Under the pieces are notes generated by a model. It did not search any database. It was given only the letters and a program-made list of their open reading frames with translations, and was not told the DNA's origin. From the NCBI RefSeq assembly GCF_002224285.1, contig NZ_CP022436.1, positions 3,472,001-3,536,000 of the forward strand: DNA of 64,000 nucleotides, written 5' to 3'. Position numbers and translations under genes: made by a program. Source of the stretch: Arthrobacter sp. YN. GTDB taxonomy: Bacteria; Actinomycetota; Actinomycetes; Actinomycetales; Micrococcaceae. Within the stretch, counting starts at the first letter, position 1; the number at the start of each line of letters is the position of its first letter. This document shows positions 43,899 to 52,523 of this stretch, piece by piece.

Positions 43899-45182
43899 TC
43901 AGTTGGCCGGGTAGTTGCGCTCCGGCTCCCCTGTGTAGAGCTGCCGCGGGCGGCCGATCTTGGTCTGGGGGTCGTTGATCATTTCGCGCCACTGGGCAAT
44001 CCAGCCAGGGAGGCGTCCGATGGCGAACAGTACGGTGAACATCTTCTCCGGGAAACCCATGGCCTTGTAGATGAGGCCGGTGTAGAAGTCGACGTTCGGG
44101 TAGAGCTTGCGCTGGATGAAGTAGTCATCAGCCAGAGCCTTCTCTTCGAGGCGCATGGCGATGTCCAGCAGTTCGTCGTTGCCGCCGAGCTTGCCGAGAA
44201 CTTCGTGGGCCGTTGCCTTGATGATCTTGGCTCGGGGATCGTAGTTCTTGTAGACACGGTGTCCGAAGCCCATGAGGCGGACGCCGTCTTCCTTGTTCTT
44301 GACCTTCTCCATGTAGTCCTCGGGCTTGATGCCGTCGGCCTGGATCTGGCGGAGCATCTTCAGCACAGCCTCGTTGGCGCCACCGTGGGCAGGGCCGAAG
44401 AGGGCGTTGATGCCTGCGGACACCGAAGCGAAGAGGTTCGCGTTGGACGAACCCACCAGGCGCACGGTGGACGTGGAACAGTTTTGCTCGTGATCCGCGT
44501 GCAGGATGAGAAGGAGGTCCAGTGCCTTGACCACTACCGGATCCATTTCGTACTGCTCGGCGGGAAGGCCGAAGCTCAGTCGAAGGAAGTTCTCCACCAG
44601 GTTCATGGAGTTGTCCGGGTAGAGCATCGGCTGGCCGATGGACTTCTTGTGGGCGTAAGCGGCAATGACAGGCAGCTTCGCCATGAGGCGGATGGTGGAA
44701 ACTTCCACGTGTTCCGCGTTGAACGGATCCAGCGAGTCCTGGTAGAACGTGGACAGCGCCGAAACAGCAGAGGAAAGCACCGGCATGGGGTGGGCGTCAC
44801 GCGGGAACCCACCGAAGAAGCCCTTGAGCTCTTCGTGCAGGAGCGTGTGGCGCCGGATCTTCTGATCAAACCCTTCCAACTCCGTGGGGGTGGGAAGGTT
44901 GCCGTAGATCAGCAGGTAGGAAACTTCGAGGAAGCTCGAGTGCTGCGCGAGCTGCTCAATCGGGTAACCGCGGTAGCGCAGGATGCCTGCGTCGCCGTCG
45001 ATGTACGTGATGGCCGAGGTGGTGGCCGCTGTGTTCATGAAGCCGGGGTCATAGGCAACGGCGCCCGTCTGCTTCAGCAGCTTGGAAACGTCGTAGCCTT
45101 CGTTTCCTTCTACAACCTGGATGCGCGGCAGTTCGAGTTCGCCGCCGGCATGGCGCAGTGTTGCGCTGGTGGTCTCAGTCAT
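43899..45182 (-). CDS. gltA: Citrate synthase
   Basis: 427 residues, the hexameric bacterial type. The active-site histidines are in HADHEQNCS, LFGPAHGGANEAV and MGFGHRVYKNYDPRA. It condenses acetyl-CoA and oxaloacetate at the entry of the citric acid cycle. The start ATG 45182 has AAGGGGA before it; the in-frame extension to 45311 is the leader. That leader contains two hairpins, and a Crp-type palindrome lies further up at 45393-45408. Confidence 0.95.
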   Translation of the reverse strand: MTETTSATLRHAGGELELPRIQVVEGNEGYDVSKLLKQTGAVAYDPGFMNTAATTSAITYIDGDAGILRYRGYPIEQLAQHSSFLEVSYLLIYGNLPTPTELEGFDQKIRRHTLLHEELKGFFGGFPRDAHPMPVLSSAVSALSTFYQDSLDPFNAEHVEVSTIRLMAKLPVIAAYAHKKSIGQPMLYPDNSMNLVENFLRLSFGLPAEQYEMDPVVVKALDLLLILHADHEQNCSTSTVRLVGSSNANLFASVSAGINALFGPAHGGANEAVLKMLRQIQADGIKPEDYMEKVKNKEDGVRLMGFGHRVYKNYDPRAKIIKATAHEVLGKLGGNDELLDIAMRLEEKALADDYFIQRKLYPNVDFYTGLIYKAMGFPEKMFTVLFAIGRLPGWIAQWREMINDPQTKIGRPRQLYTGEPERNYPAN

Positions 45183-45196
45183 GGAGTCCCCTTCAT

Positions 45197-45287
45197 GAGG
45201 CCTTTGGGCCTCTATCGAACGCTTGTCCAACCAACTTCTGGTGCCGCCGCCTTCGGCCCTACTGTTGCAGGGCTCCAACGGCCGAAG
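45197..45287 (-). promoter_or_regulatory. Structured leader of gltA
   Basis: Two hairpins are seen: GAGGCC-TTTG-GGCCTC (45197-45212), immediately next to the Shine-Dalgarno, and CTTCGGCC...GGCCGAAG (45251-45258 with 45280-45287), enclosing a smaller GCCCT/AGGGC pair. They may affect translation or mRNA stability. Confidence 0.55.
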
Positions 45288-45325
45288 TGCTTTCTTAGAG
45301 AAGGCCACCATTGATAGTCAGTTAA

Positions 45326-45380
45326 AAAGCTACCGCCAGTAACCCTCCGGAACTAATCCGTACCGTCCGGTTACTGGCGG
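45326..45380 (-). terminator. Terminator of dapC
   Basis: On the minus strand the arms 45380-45369 and 45344-45333 (CCGCCAGTAACC and its complement) form a 12-base perfect stem with a 24-base loop that can itself pair CCGGA with TCCGG. TAGCTTTTT follows. It lies between dapC and gltA. Confidence 0.8.
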
Positions 45381-45392
45381 AATGACGCTGTT

Positions 45393-45408
45393 AGTGGTGC
45401 AAGTCACA
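45393..45408. promoter_or_regulatory. Crp/GlxR-type palindrome upstream of gltA
   Basis: AGTGGTGCAAGTCACA differs at only two positions from the site upstream of hemQ and fits TGTGA-N6-TCACA with a single weak half. It lies about 210 bases before the gltA start, next to the dapC stop. Confidence 0.5.
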
Positions 45409-45414
45409 GCATTG

Positions 45415-46563
45415 TTATGAGGCTGTGGCAAGCCGCTCGACTGCGGCGTCGATGCGTTCGTCGCTGCCGGTGAGGGCTACGCGGATGAAACCATTGCCGG
45501 CGTCGCCGTAGAAGACCCCCGGACCCACCACAATGCCGAGGTCGGCGAACCGTGCCACCGTATCCCAGGTCGCTTCACCCGCCGTGGACCAGAGGTACAG
45601 CCCGGCTTTGGATTGGTGGATCTGCAGTCCGAACTTCTCCAAGGCAGGAACCATCCTCTCGCGCCGGCCGCGGTAGAGGTCCTTCTGGGCCAACACGTGC
45701 GTGGCATCGCCCAAAGCAACGCGCATCGCTTCCTGCACGGGGTAGGGCACGATCATGCCCGCATGTTTCCGGCTGTTGACCAGATTGGCCATGATGGCGG
45801 AGTCTCCGGCGACGAATGCGGCACGGTAGCCGGCCAGGTTGGACTGTTTGCTCAACGAGTACACGCACAGCAGTCCGTCGGTGGAACCGCCGGTAACGCG
45901 GGGATCCAGGATGCTGGGGACAGCTTCTCCCCCGCGCTGGGCATCCCATTCGCCCCAGCCCAGTTCGCCGTAGCATTCGTCAGAGGCCACCACGGCACCG
46001 AGCTCGCGGGCCTGGCCCACGATCCCGCGGAGCGACTCCACATCTCGAACGCTGCCTGTGGGATTACCCGGCGAGTTGATCCAGATCAACCGGACTTTGG
46101 CGCGGGTGGCCGGGTCAAGTTCATCCAGGTCGTCGGCAGCAACAGCTGTGGCCCCTGCCAATGAGGCGCCGATGTCGTACGTCGGGTATGCGACAGTAGG
46201 CCTCACAACCACGTCTCCGGCGCTCAGGCCGAGCAGGAACGGCAGCCAGGCTACGAGTTCTTTGGAGCCCACGGTCGGCATGACGTCCCGGGGGTCCAGA
46301 CCGGGCACGCCGCGGCGGCTGGCGAACCAGTCGACCACGGCCTGGCGCAAGGCCGCGGTGCCATGAACCGTGGGATAACCGTGGGCGTCCGCAGCAGCCG
46401 CCAAGGCGTCACGGATCAGTCCGGGAGTGGGATCCACTGGTGTCCCGATGGAAAGATTCACTGCACCACCGGGGTGCTTTGACGCCGTGGCGACGTAGGG
46501 CGCCATGGCCTCCCAGGGGTAGTCGGGCAGGTTCAGGCCGAAAGCCGGCGCCGCGGAAATCAA
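45415..46563 (-). CDS. dapC: Succinyldiaminopimelate transaminase
   Basis: 382 residues, class I/II PLP aminotransferase. WINSPGNPTGSV and the lysine motif SLSKQSNLAGYRAAF (with the PLP-binding lysine) are present. In actinobacteria this gene next to ferredoxin fdxC-type is the DapC of the succinylase lysine branch, which fits dapD and dapE nearby. The start appears to be TTG 46563 with a weak ribosome site; it follows fdxA by 14 bases. Confidence 0.9.
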   Translation of the reverse strand: MISAAPAFGLNLPDYPWEAMAPYVATASKHPGGAVNLSIGTPVDPTPGLIRDALAAAADAHGYPTVHGTAALRQAVVDWFASRRGVPGLDPRDVMPTVGSKELVAWLPFLLGLSAGDVVVRPTVAYPTYDIGASLAGATAVAADDLDELDPATRAKVRLIWINSPGNPTGSVRDVESLRGIVGQARELGAVVASDECYGELGWGEWDAQRGGEAVPSILDPRVTGGSTDGLLCVYSLSKQSNLAGYRAAFVAGDSAIMANLVNSRKHAGMIVPYPVQEAMRVALGDATHVLAQKDLYRGRRERMVPALEKFGLQIHQSKAGLYLWSTAGEATWDTVARFADLGIVVGPGVFYGDAGNGFIRVALTGSDERIDAAVERLATAS

Positions 46564-46577
46564 GGAAGCTACCGCCC

Positions 46578-46904
46578 TTAGTGGTCTTGGTTCTGCGGGG
46601 GCAGTGCGGAAATGAACGGGTGATCCTTACCCGTGTTGCCAATCTTGGCCGCTCCGCCCGGGGAACCGAGGTCATCGAAGAACTCAACGTTGGCCTTGTA
46701 GTAGTCGGCCCATTCCTCCGGGGTGTCATCCTCGTAGTAAATGGCCTCAACGGGGCACACGGGTTCGCAGGCACCACAGTCGACACATTCATCGGGGTGG
46801 ATATAGAGGGAACGCTCACCTTCGTAAATGCAGTCGACAGGGCACTCTTCAATACATGCCTTGTCCTTGACATCCACACACGGCTGCGCGATTACGTACG
46901 TCAC
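46578..46904 (-). CDS. fdxA: Seven-iron ferredoxin (3Fe-4S plus 4Fe-4S)
   Basis: 108 residues with eight cysteines at 9, 17, 21, 25, 40, 43, 46 and 50. The pattern is that of bacterial 7Fe ferredoxins, with a variable C-terminal 50 residues. It carries electrons for redox enzymes such as P450s or Fe-S biogenesis. GTG 46904 with GGAGAGG before it gives the standard N-terminus VTYVIAQPCVDVKD. It precedes dapC in one operon. Confidence 0.94.
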   Translation of the reverse strand: MTYVIAQPCVDVKDKACIEECPVDCIYEGERSLYIHPDECVDCGACEPVCPVEAIYYEDDTPEEWADYYKANVEFFDDLGSPGGAAKIGNTGKDHPFISALPPQNQDH

Positions 46905-47039
46905 GTCCCAGACCTCTCCACGGTTTGTCCCGGCGATGGCCGGGGTAATACGGCCGGCATCATGCCGGGCACTCAACTTCCGAGCCTATTATCCAACAGT
47001 GCAATGACGCCAACCTAGCCCGCGTCTTAGTATGAAACG

Positions 47040-47306
47040 GTGACTCCCCCGCATTTGCCGCCCAGACAATTCCTACTTACCGCAGAGCCAGGCATCCGGG
47101 TGGTGGTCCGGTACAGGATCGACGACGGCCTGACAGACGCTCTCGGCTACCTGCTGGACACCAGCGACAACAGTTGCACTGTACGGACCCGCACGTCCGA
47201 CGTCGAAATTCCCTTGGCGATGGTCATCGCGGCGAAAGAGGTTCCACCGCCACCGCCGCGGCGGCAGTCCGTCCGGCATGCAGGCGGCTCGCTGCCACCA
47301 GCATGA
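47040..47306 (+). CDS. Small SH3-like domain protein (Rv0428c N-domain type)
   Basis: 88 residues. The core RVVVRYRIDDGLTDALGYLLDTSDNSCTVRT, then EIPLAMVIAAKEVPP, looks like the SH3-type N-domain found at the front of some actinobacterial GNAT acetyltransferases, but no acetyltransferase follows. The start is GTG 47040, six bases after TAGTAT (47028-47033), so it is probably leaderless. Its last 83 bases overlap the opposite-strand gene. Confidence 0.65.
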   Translation: MTPPHLPPRQFLLTAEPGIRVVVRYRIDDGLTDALGYLLDTSDNSCTVRTRTSDVEIPLAMVIAAKEVPPPPPRRQSVRHAGGSLPPA

Positions 47307-47640
47307 CCAAGGTCACCGCTGCGATGCCGAAGACCCACACGTTGCCGGCAGTGTCGCCCAGGACCAACTGCTTGGCGGCTCCGGCTGACGAGAAGACGCC
47401 GACGGCGGCATAGGTCACCACGCCGGCTAGCGCCGTCGGGATGATAGATCGCGACCACGCTGCAAGCCACAGCTGCACTGAGGCCACCAGCAACAGTGCG
47501 GCCACGACGCCCCACGGAACCTCGACGCCGGCCACCGGCCCTGCTTGGCGGTGCAGGGCCGTACCTGCCGTAGCAACGAAAAGAGCCGCCAGTACGGCCG
47601 CAGCAATGCCACGAACCGTACCGGCGGCTCCTCTCTTCAT
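47224..47640 (-). CDS. Small integral membrane protein, four helices
   Basis: 138 residues with hydrophobic helices at about 10-27, 42-61, 66-86 and 100-118, and a short Ala-rich tail. No enzyme motif is visible. It may belong to an actinobacterial DUF6113-like family, but this is not certain. It runs in the same direction as typA upstream (33-base gap) and overlaps the 3' end of the convergent 47040 gene. Confidence 0.65.
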   Translation of the reverse strand: MKRGAAGTVRGIAAAVLAALFVATAGTALHRQAGPVAGVEVPWGVVAALLLVASVQLWLAAWSRSIIPTALAGVVTYAAVGVFSSAGAAKQLVLGDTAGNVWVFGIAAVTLVMLVAASRLHAGRTAAAAVAVEPLSPR

Positions 47641-47673
47641 TCAGCTTTTCCTGACTGTGTCAGTCAGAACAGG

Positions 47674-49590
47674 CTAGGACTTGGCGCGGGCGCGGTTGGC
47701 CTTGGCGCGCTCGTTGGAGTCCAGGATGACCTTGCGGATACGGATGGCATCCGGAGTTACCTCAACACACTCGTCTTCGCGGGCGAATTCGAGGGACTCT
47801 TCGAGGGTGAGATCGCGCGGCGGCGTCAGGTTTTCGAAGGTGTCGGAGGAAGCGGCACGCATGTTGGTGAGCTTCTTTTCCTTGGTGATGTTGACGTCCA
47901 TGTCATCAGCGCGGGAGTTCTCGCCAACAATCATGCCTTCGTAAACCTCGGAGGTGGGCTTCACGAAGAAGGAACCGCGCTCCTGCAGGTTGATCATGGC
48001 GAATGGCGTCACAACACCGGCACGGTCGGCAATCATCGAACCGTTGGTACGGTATTCGATCGGTCCGGCCCACGGCTCGTAGCCTTCGGAGATGGAGGCA
48101 GCGATGCCGGCGCCACGGGTGTCCGTCAGGAACCGGGTACGGAAACCAATCAGGCCACGCGCAGGGACGATGAACTCCATGCGGCACCAGCCGGTGCCGT
48201 GGTTGGCCATGTTGGTCATGCGGCCTTTGCGGGCAGCCATGAGCTGGGTGACGGCACCAAGGTATTCCTCGGGCACATCGATGGTCATGTGTTCCATCGG
48301 CTCGTGCAGCTTGCCGTCGATGGTCTTGGTGACAACCTGCGGCTTGCCCACGGTCAGCTCGAAGCCTTCGCGTCGCATCTGCTCAACCAGGATGGCCAGC
48401 GCGAGCTCGCCACGGCCCTGGACTTCCCAAGCGTCGGGACGCTCGGTGGGGAGGACCTTGATGGAGACGTTACCGATCAGTTCCTTGTCCAGGCGATCCT
48501 TCACCTGGCGGGCCGTGACCTTGGCGCCCTTGACCTTGCCGGCCAGCGGCGAGGTGTTGATACCGATCGTCATGGAGATCGCGGGATCGTCCACGGTGAT
48601 CAGCGGCAGCGGCTGCGGGTTTTCGGCGTCGGTGAGGGTTTCACCAATGGTGATTTCCTCGATGCCGGCCACAGCGACGATTTCGCCCGGGCCTGCGGAT
48701 TCGGCAGGAACACGAGTGAGGGCCTTGGTGGCGAGCAGTTCGGTGATCTTAACGTTCTTGAGCTCACCGTTGGCGCGGGCCCAGGCAACGGTCTGGCCCT
48801 TGCGGAGGGTTCCGTTGTAGATGCGGAGCAGGGCGAGGCGGCCAAGGAACGGCGAAGCGTCCAGGTTGGTCACGTGTGCCTGCAGCACGCCGTCCGGGTT
48901 GTAGGTCGGAGCCGGGATGTGCTCAATGATGGTCTTGAAGAGGGGCTCGAGGTCCTCGTTCTCCGGGGCCGAGCCGTTGGCCGGCTGGTCCAGGGACGCG
49001 CGGCCAACCTTGGCGGCGGCGTAGACGACGGGAACTTCGAGGACCTTGTCCAGGTCCAGGTCCGGAACTTCGTCGGCGAGGTCCGAGGCGAGGCCCAGGA
49101 GCAGGTCCATGGACTCGTGGACAACTTCGTCGATGCGGGCGTCGGGACGGTCGGTCTTGTTGACCAGGAGGATGACCGGCAAGTGCGCAGCAAGGGCCTT
49201 GCGGAGCACGAAGCGGGTCTGGGGCAGCGGGCCCTCGGAGGAGTCGACCAGCAGGACGACGCCGTCAACCATGGACAGACCGCGCTCTACCTCGCCACCG
49301 AAGTCGGCGTGGCCAGGGGTGTCGATGACGTTGATGGTGATGGTCTCGCCGTTGGACGACGGGCCGTTATAGGCAACCGTGGTGTTCTTCGCGAGGATGG
49401 TGATGCCCTTTTCGCGCTCCAGGTCACCGGAGTCCATGACACGGTCCTCAACCTCACCATGGGAAGCGAAGGAGTTGGTCTGCTTGAGCATGGCGTCGAC
49501 CAGGGTGGTCTTGCCGTGGTCAACGTGTGCGACGATCGCGACGTTGCGCAGATCGCTCCGCGACGCAGTGTTGGTGATGGTTTCAGACAT
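47674..49590 (-). CDS. typA: Ribosome-associated GTPase TypA/BipA
   Basis: 638 residues. The GTPase motifs are AHVDHGKTTLVDAML, DTPGHADFGGEVER and NKTDRPDAR, followed by EF-G-like domains and the BipA C-terminal domain (GWCRMEFIVPARGLIGFRTR, in part). It acts on ribosomes in assembly and stress, including cold. The start is ATG 49590 with little ribosome-site sequence. A minus-strand TAGACT (49710-49705) gives a leader of about 108 bases, with a Crp-type site further up. Confidence 0.95.
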   Translation of the reverse strand: MSETITNTASRSDLRNVAIVAHVDHGKTTLVDAMLKQTNSFASHGEVEDRVMDSGDLEREKGITILAKNTTVAYNGPSSNGETITINVIDTPGHADFGGEVERGLSMVDGVVLLVDSSEGPLPQTRFVLRKALAAHLPVILLVNKTDRPDARIDEVVHESMDLLLGLASDLADEVPDLDLDKVLEVPVVYAAAKVGRASLDQPANGSAPENEDLEPLFKTIIEHIPAPTYNPDGVLQAHVTNLDASPFLGRLALLRIYNGTLRKGQTVAWARANGELKNVKITELLATKALTRVPAESAGPGEIVAVAGIEEITIGETLTDAENPQPLPLITVDDPAISMTIGINTSPLAGKVKGAKVTARQVKDRLDKELIGNVSIKVLPTERPDAWEVQGRGELALAILVEQMRREGFELTVGKPQVVTKTIDGKLHEPMEHMTIDVPEEYLGAVTQLMAARKGRMTNMANHGTGWCRMEFIVPARGLIGFRTRFLTDTRGAGIAASISEGYEPWAGPIEYRTNGSMIADRAGVVTPFAMINLQERGSFFVKPTSEVYEGMIVGENSRADDMDVNITKEKKLTNMRAASSDTFENLTPPRDLTLEESLEFAREDECVEVTPDAIRIRKVILDSNERAKANRARAKS

Positions 49591-49759
49591 GCGTTAATGA
49601 CTCGTTTCAGTGGTGAAGTCAGCTGTTTGTATCCGCGCGCATACCTGATCGACTTGATCGGAACACACAGCGAAAAGACCCCGGGACACAGGGCACCTGC
49701 ATCCAGTCTAAACGCAGTTGCATTTCCCAGCCTAAAAAGCAAGCCATTCGACATCCGAA

Positions 49760-49775
49760 TGTGGCGCTGCTCACA
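49760..49775. promoter_or_regulatory. Crp/GlxR-type palindrome between typA and the SGNH gene
   Basis: TGTGGCGCTGCTCACA matches TGTGA-N6-TCACA with one mismatch. Its centre is about 70 bases before the likely typA transcription start (from TAGACT at 49710-49705), a spacing used by class I Crp activation. It could also serve the divergent SGNH gene. Confidence 0.5.
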
Positions 49776-49873
49776 TCGCGTCACGCTTTAACAACCGCTA
49801 CTCCAGATGCTGGATTTTCTTGGCTCCGTGCCCCATGATTGCTGCAGAACCAGTGCCACACGGAGAACAATCG

Positions 49874-50716
49874 ATGCGACAATCTTCGGCCGCGTTCCGC
49901 CTGCTCGCACCATTGATCGCCGTCGGCGTTCTGGCAGTAGGCTGCGGACCCAGCCCAGCGACCCCCGTTTCCACCCCCACGCGCTCCGCCGCGCCCGGGC
50001 CCGCCCAAACAGCCGCCGCCCCGCCTCTGAGGACGGCCCCGGCTCCCAGCGCCCTGGACCTGCCGGTTGGCTCCTTCTTCAAGAACCCGGCCAACAACCG
50101 TAATGAACTGGTGCTGGCCGACGTACGCCACACGGCCGTTCTCATCGGTGATTCCCAGGCCATGCCCAAAGACTCCTGGCCCCAGCAGGGCGTCGCTGCC
50201 CTGGGCTACAAGTTGCACGTAGTGGGCATGGGTGGCACCGGCTTCGTTGCGGCCAATGGCAAGACAGGCAACTACATCGACGCCTTGCAGCGTGGAGACT
50301 GGATACTCCCCTACGGAGATCCGCCCCTGATTGTGGTGCAAGGCGGCGGCAACGATGCCTCGCAAAAGGCCACGGATGCGCAGATCGCCAGTAATGCCGA
50401 GCGTCTGCTCGCGGCCCTGAAGAAGCGCTACCCCGGGGCCGCCCTGGCCATGATCGGAACCTTGGCACGCGGCGCTGACAACGGAGGCGGCCGCCGTACC
50501 GAAGTGGACGCCCTGCTGGGACGCATTGCTGCGAAGCACGGAATTCCCTTCGTCAGCACTGGCGACTGGCTCACCCGTTTCAACGCTGTGGGCGATCTCC
50601 AGGACGGCGTGCATCTCAAGCCGTCCGGGCACGTCAAGCTTGGTGCCGTCCTGGCCCGCGAACTCGCAGCACTGGGCCTCACGGCCCGCCCTGACAGCAG
50701 CGCCCCGGCACCGTAG
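49874..50716 (+). CDS. SGNH-hydrolase lipoprotein
   Basis: 280 residues. A signal peptide with lipobox VLAVGC makes it a surface lipoprotein, followed by a Pro/Ala/Thr-rich linker. The SGNH/GDSL core shows block I VLIGDSQAM, block III QGGGNDAS and block V DGVHLKPSGH, giving Ser, Gly, Asn and Asp/His. It probably removes acyl or acetyl groups from a cell-surface polymer; the substrate is unknown. ATG 49874 after CGGAGA. A terminator follows. Confidence 0.85.
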   Translation: MRQSSAAFRLLAPLIAVGVLAVGCGPSPATPVSTPTRSAAPGPAQTAAAPPLRTAPAPSALDLPVGSFFKNPANNRNELVLADVRHTAVLIGDSQAMPKDSWPQQGVAALGYKLHVVGMGGTGFVAANGKTGNYIDALQRGDWILPYGDPPLIVVQGGGNDASQKATDAQIASNAERLLAALKKRYPGAALAMIGTLARGADNGGGRRTEVDALLGRIAAKHGIPFVSTGDWLTRFNAVGDLQDGVHLKPSGHVKLGAVLARELAALGLTARPDSSAPAP

Positions 50717-50734
50717 CGGGCACGATAAACGGCG

Positions 50735-50770
50735 AGAGCCGGTGGTTTCCTTTCGGGAACCACCGGCTCT
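50735..50770. terminator. Bidirectional intrinsic terminator
   Basis: AGAGCCGGTGGTTTCC (50735-50750) pairs with GGGAACCACCGGCTCT (50755-50770) with one T/G wobble around a TTTC loop. It lies between the SGNH gene and the convergent dpp operon. Confidence 0.9.
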
Positions 50771-50803
50771 TCTGCTATCCAGCAATCAAACGTTCGACGC
50801 CGG

Positions 50804-52513
50804 TCAGGCCACCGCGGGCGGCAGCAGGAGCGATCCACCCGGGATGGCGTCCAGGAGTGCCTGGGTGTAAGCCTCACGGGGGTTGTCGAAGACGTCGTCC
50901 GTGCTGCCCGTCTCCACAAGCTGGCCCTTTTCCATGACGCAGACGTGGTCCGCAATCTGGCGGACCACGGCGAGGTCGTGGGTGATGAACAGGTAGGTCA
51001 GGCCAAGGTTGTCCTGGAGGTCTGCCAGCAGGTTCAGCACCTGTGCCTGCACCAGGACGTCAAGGGCCGATACCGCTTCGTCGCAAATGATGACTTCGGG
51101 ATCCAACGCCAGAGCACGCGCAATAGCGATACGCTGCCGCTGACCGCCCGAGAGCTCATTGGGATACCTCTGCATCATGGACTGGGGCAAAGCCACCTGG
51201 TCCAACAACTCGCGGACCTTCTTCTCGCGGCTGGCCGCATTCCCGATCTTGTGCACACGCAGCGGCTCTTCGATGGTTCTGAAGATGTTGTACATCGGGT
51301 CCAGGGAACCGTACGGATCCTGGAAGATGGGCTGCACGCGGCGACGGAACTTGAAGAGCTCCTTGCCCTTCAACCCCGCGGTATCCACGCCATCGAAGAT
51401 GATCTTGCCTTCAGTGGGCTTCTCAAGCTGGAGAACCATCTTGGCAACAGTGGACTTGCCCGAGCCGGATTCGCCCACAATCGCCGTCGTGGTCCCGCGC
51501 TTGACGCTGAAGCTGACGTCGTCAACAGCAGCGAAATCGGACGTCTGCCCCAGTCCCTGACGCAGTTTGTAGATTTTGCGCAGGTTCTTGATCTGGAGGA
51601 CCTCGTCCTGGACCCGGCTTTGTGCGGCAGCCACAGGCGCCAAGAGATCGCCGGCCTCCACACCCTGCTCCTTGGCCACCTGGATACGACGTGACGCCAG
51701 GGAAGGCGCCGATTCAACCAGGCGACGGGTGTAGGGGTGCTGGGGGTTGCGGAGAAGTTCCAGCGAGGGACCGGCCTCCACCACGTTGCCCTGGTACATG
51801 ACGATCACTTTGTCAGCGCGTTCGGCGGCAAGGCCGAGGTCGTGCGTGATCAGCAACACCGAGGTGCCGAGTTCAGTGGTCATGGTGTCCAAGTGGTCCA
51901 GGATCCTGCGTTGCACCGTGACATCCAAGGCCGACGTCGGTTCATCGGCAATGAGGAGCTTGGGTTGGCAGCTCAGGCCGATGGCGATCAGCGCGCGCTG
52001 GCGCATGCCGCCGGAGAACTCATGCGGATATTGCTTGGCACGCCGTGCAGCGTCGGGGAGTCCGGCTTCCGCAAGGACGCGGGCAACGTCCTCCGGACCG
52101 TCCGGGCGACCGTTGGCCTTCAGGGTTTCCCGAACCTGGTAACCGATCTTCCAGACCGGGTTCAGGTTGGACATGGGGTCCTGGGGAACCATGCCGATAT
52201 GGCTGCCGCGGAGCTCGATCATGCGCTTTTCCGACGCGTGGGCGATGTCTTCGCCGTCGAGCAGGATCTGGCCTGCGGAGACTCGGCCGTTGTTGGGCAA
52301 GAGGCCGATGGCGGCCAGCGCCGTCGTCGACTTTCCGGAGCCCGACTCCCCCACGATGGCGACCGTTTCGCCCGGCATGATGGTCAAGTGGGCGTTCTTT
52401 ACCGCCTTGACCTCACCGGAACCGGTCTTGAAGGTGATGGCCAGGTCCTTGATCTCCAGGATGGGCCGTACTGGTGCCGTGGCTTCATCAATTCTGATGT
52501 TCGCAGAAGTCAT
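50804..52513 (-). CDS. dppD: Peptide ABC transporter ATPase with two fused ATP-binding domains
   Basis: 569 residues: two complete ATPase halves. The first has GESGSGKST, FSGGMRQRALIAIG and [11 protein letters not shown]; the second has the same set again ([33 protein letters not shown]). This DppD-DppF fusion replaces two separate proteins. Note CDEAVSALD in place of DEPTSALD in the second half, as in other fusions. ATG 52513 follows AAGGAGG; the frame open to 52573 is upstream leader. Substrate: di- or oligopeptides, inferred. Confidence 0.92.
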   Translation of the reverse strand: MTSANIRIDEATAPVRPILEIKDLAITFKTGSGEVKAVKNAHLTIMPGETVAIVGESGSGKSTTALAAIGLLPNNGRVSAGQILLDGEDIAHASEKRMIELRGSHIGMVPQDPMSNLNPVWKIGYQVRETLKANGRPDGPEDVARVLAEAGLPDAARRAKQYPHEFSGGMRQRALIAIGLSCQPKLLIADEPTSALDVTVQRRILDHLDTMTTELGTSVLLITHDLGLAAERADKVIVMYQGNVVEAGPSLELLRNPQHPYTRRLVESAPSLASRRIQVAKEQGVEAGDLLAPVAAAQSRVQDEVLQIKNLRKIYKLRQGLGQTSDFAAVDDVSFSVKRGTTTAIVGESGSGKSTVAKMVLQLEKPTEGKIIFDGVDTAGLKGKELFKFRRRVQPIFQDPYGSLDPMYNIFRTIEEPLRVHKIGNAASREKKVRELLDQVALPQSMMQRYPNELSGGQRQRIAIARALALDPEVIICDEAVSALDVLVQAQVLNLLADLQDNLGLTYLFITHDLAVVRQIADHVCVMEKGQLVETGSTDDVFDNPREAYTQALLDAIPGGSLLLPPAVA

Positions 52514-52523
52514 GTTCGCCTCC

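Noticed and set aside
47545..49791. A 748-residue open frame on the plus strand
   Set aside because: It is antisense to the well-supported typA gene, has shadow-type composition and no recognisable domain or ribosome site.
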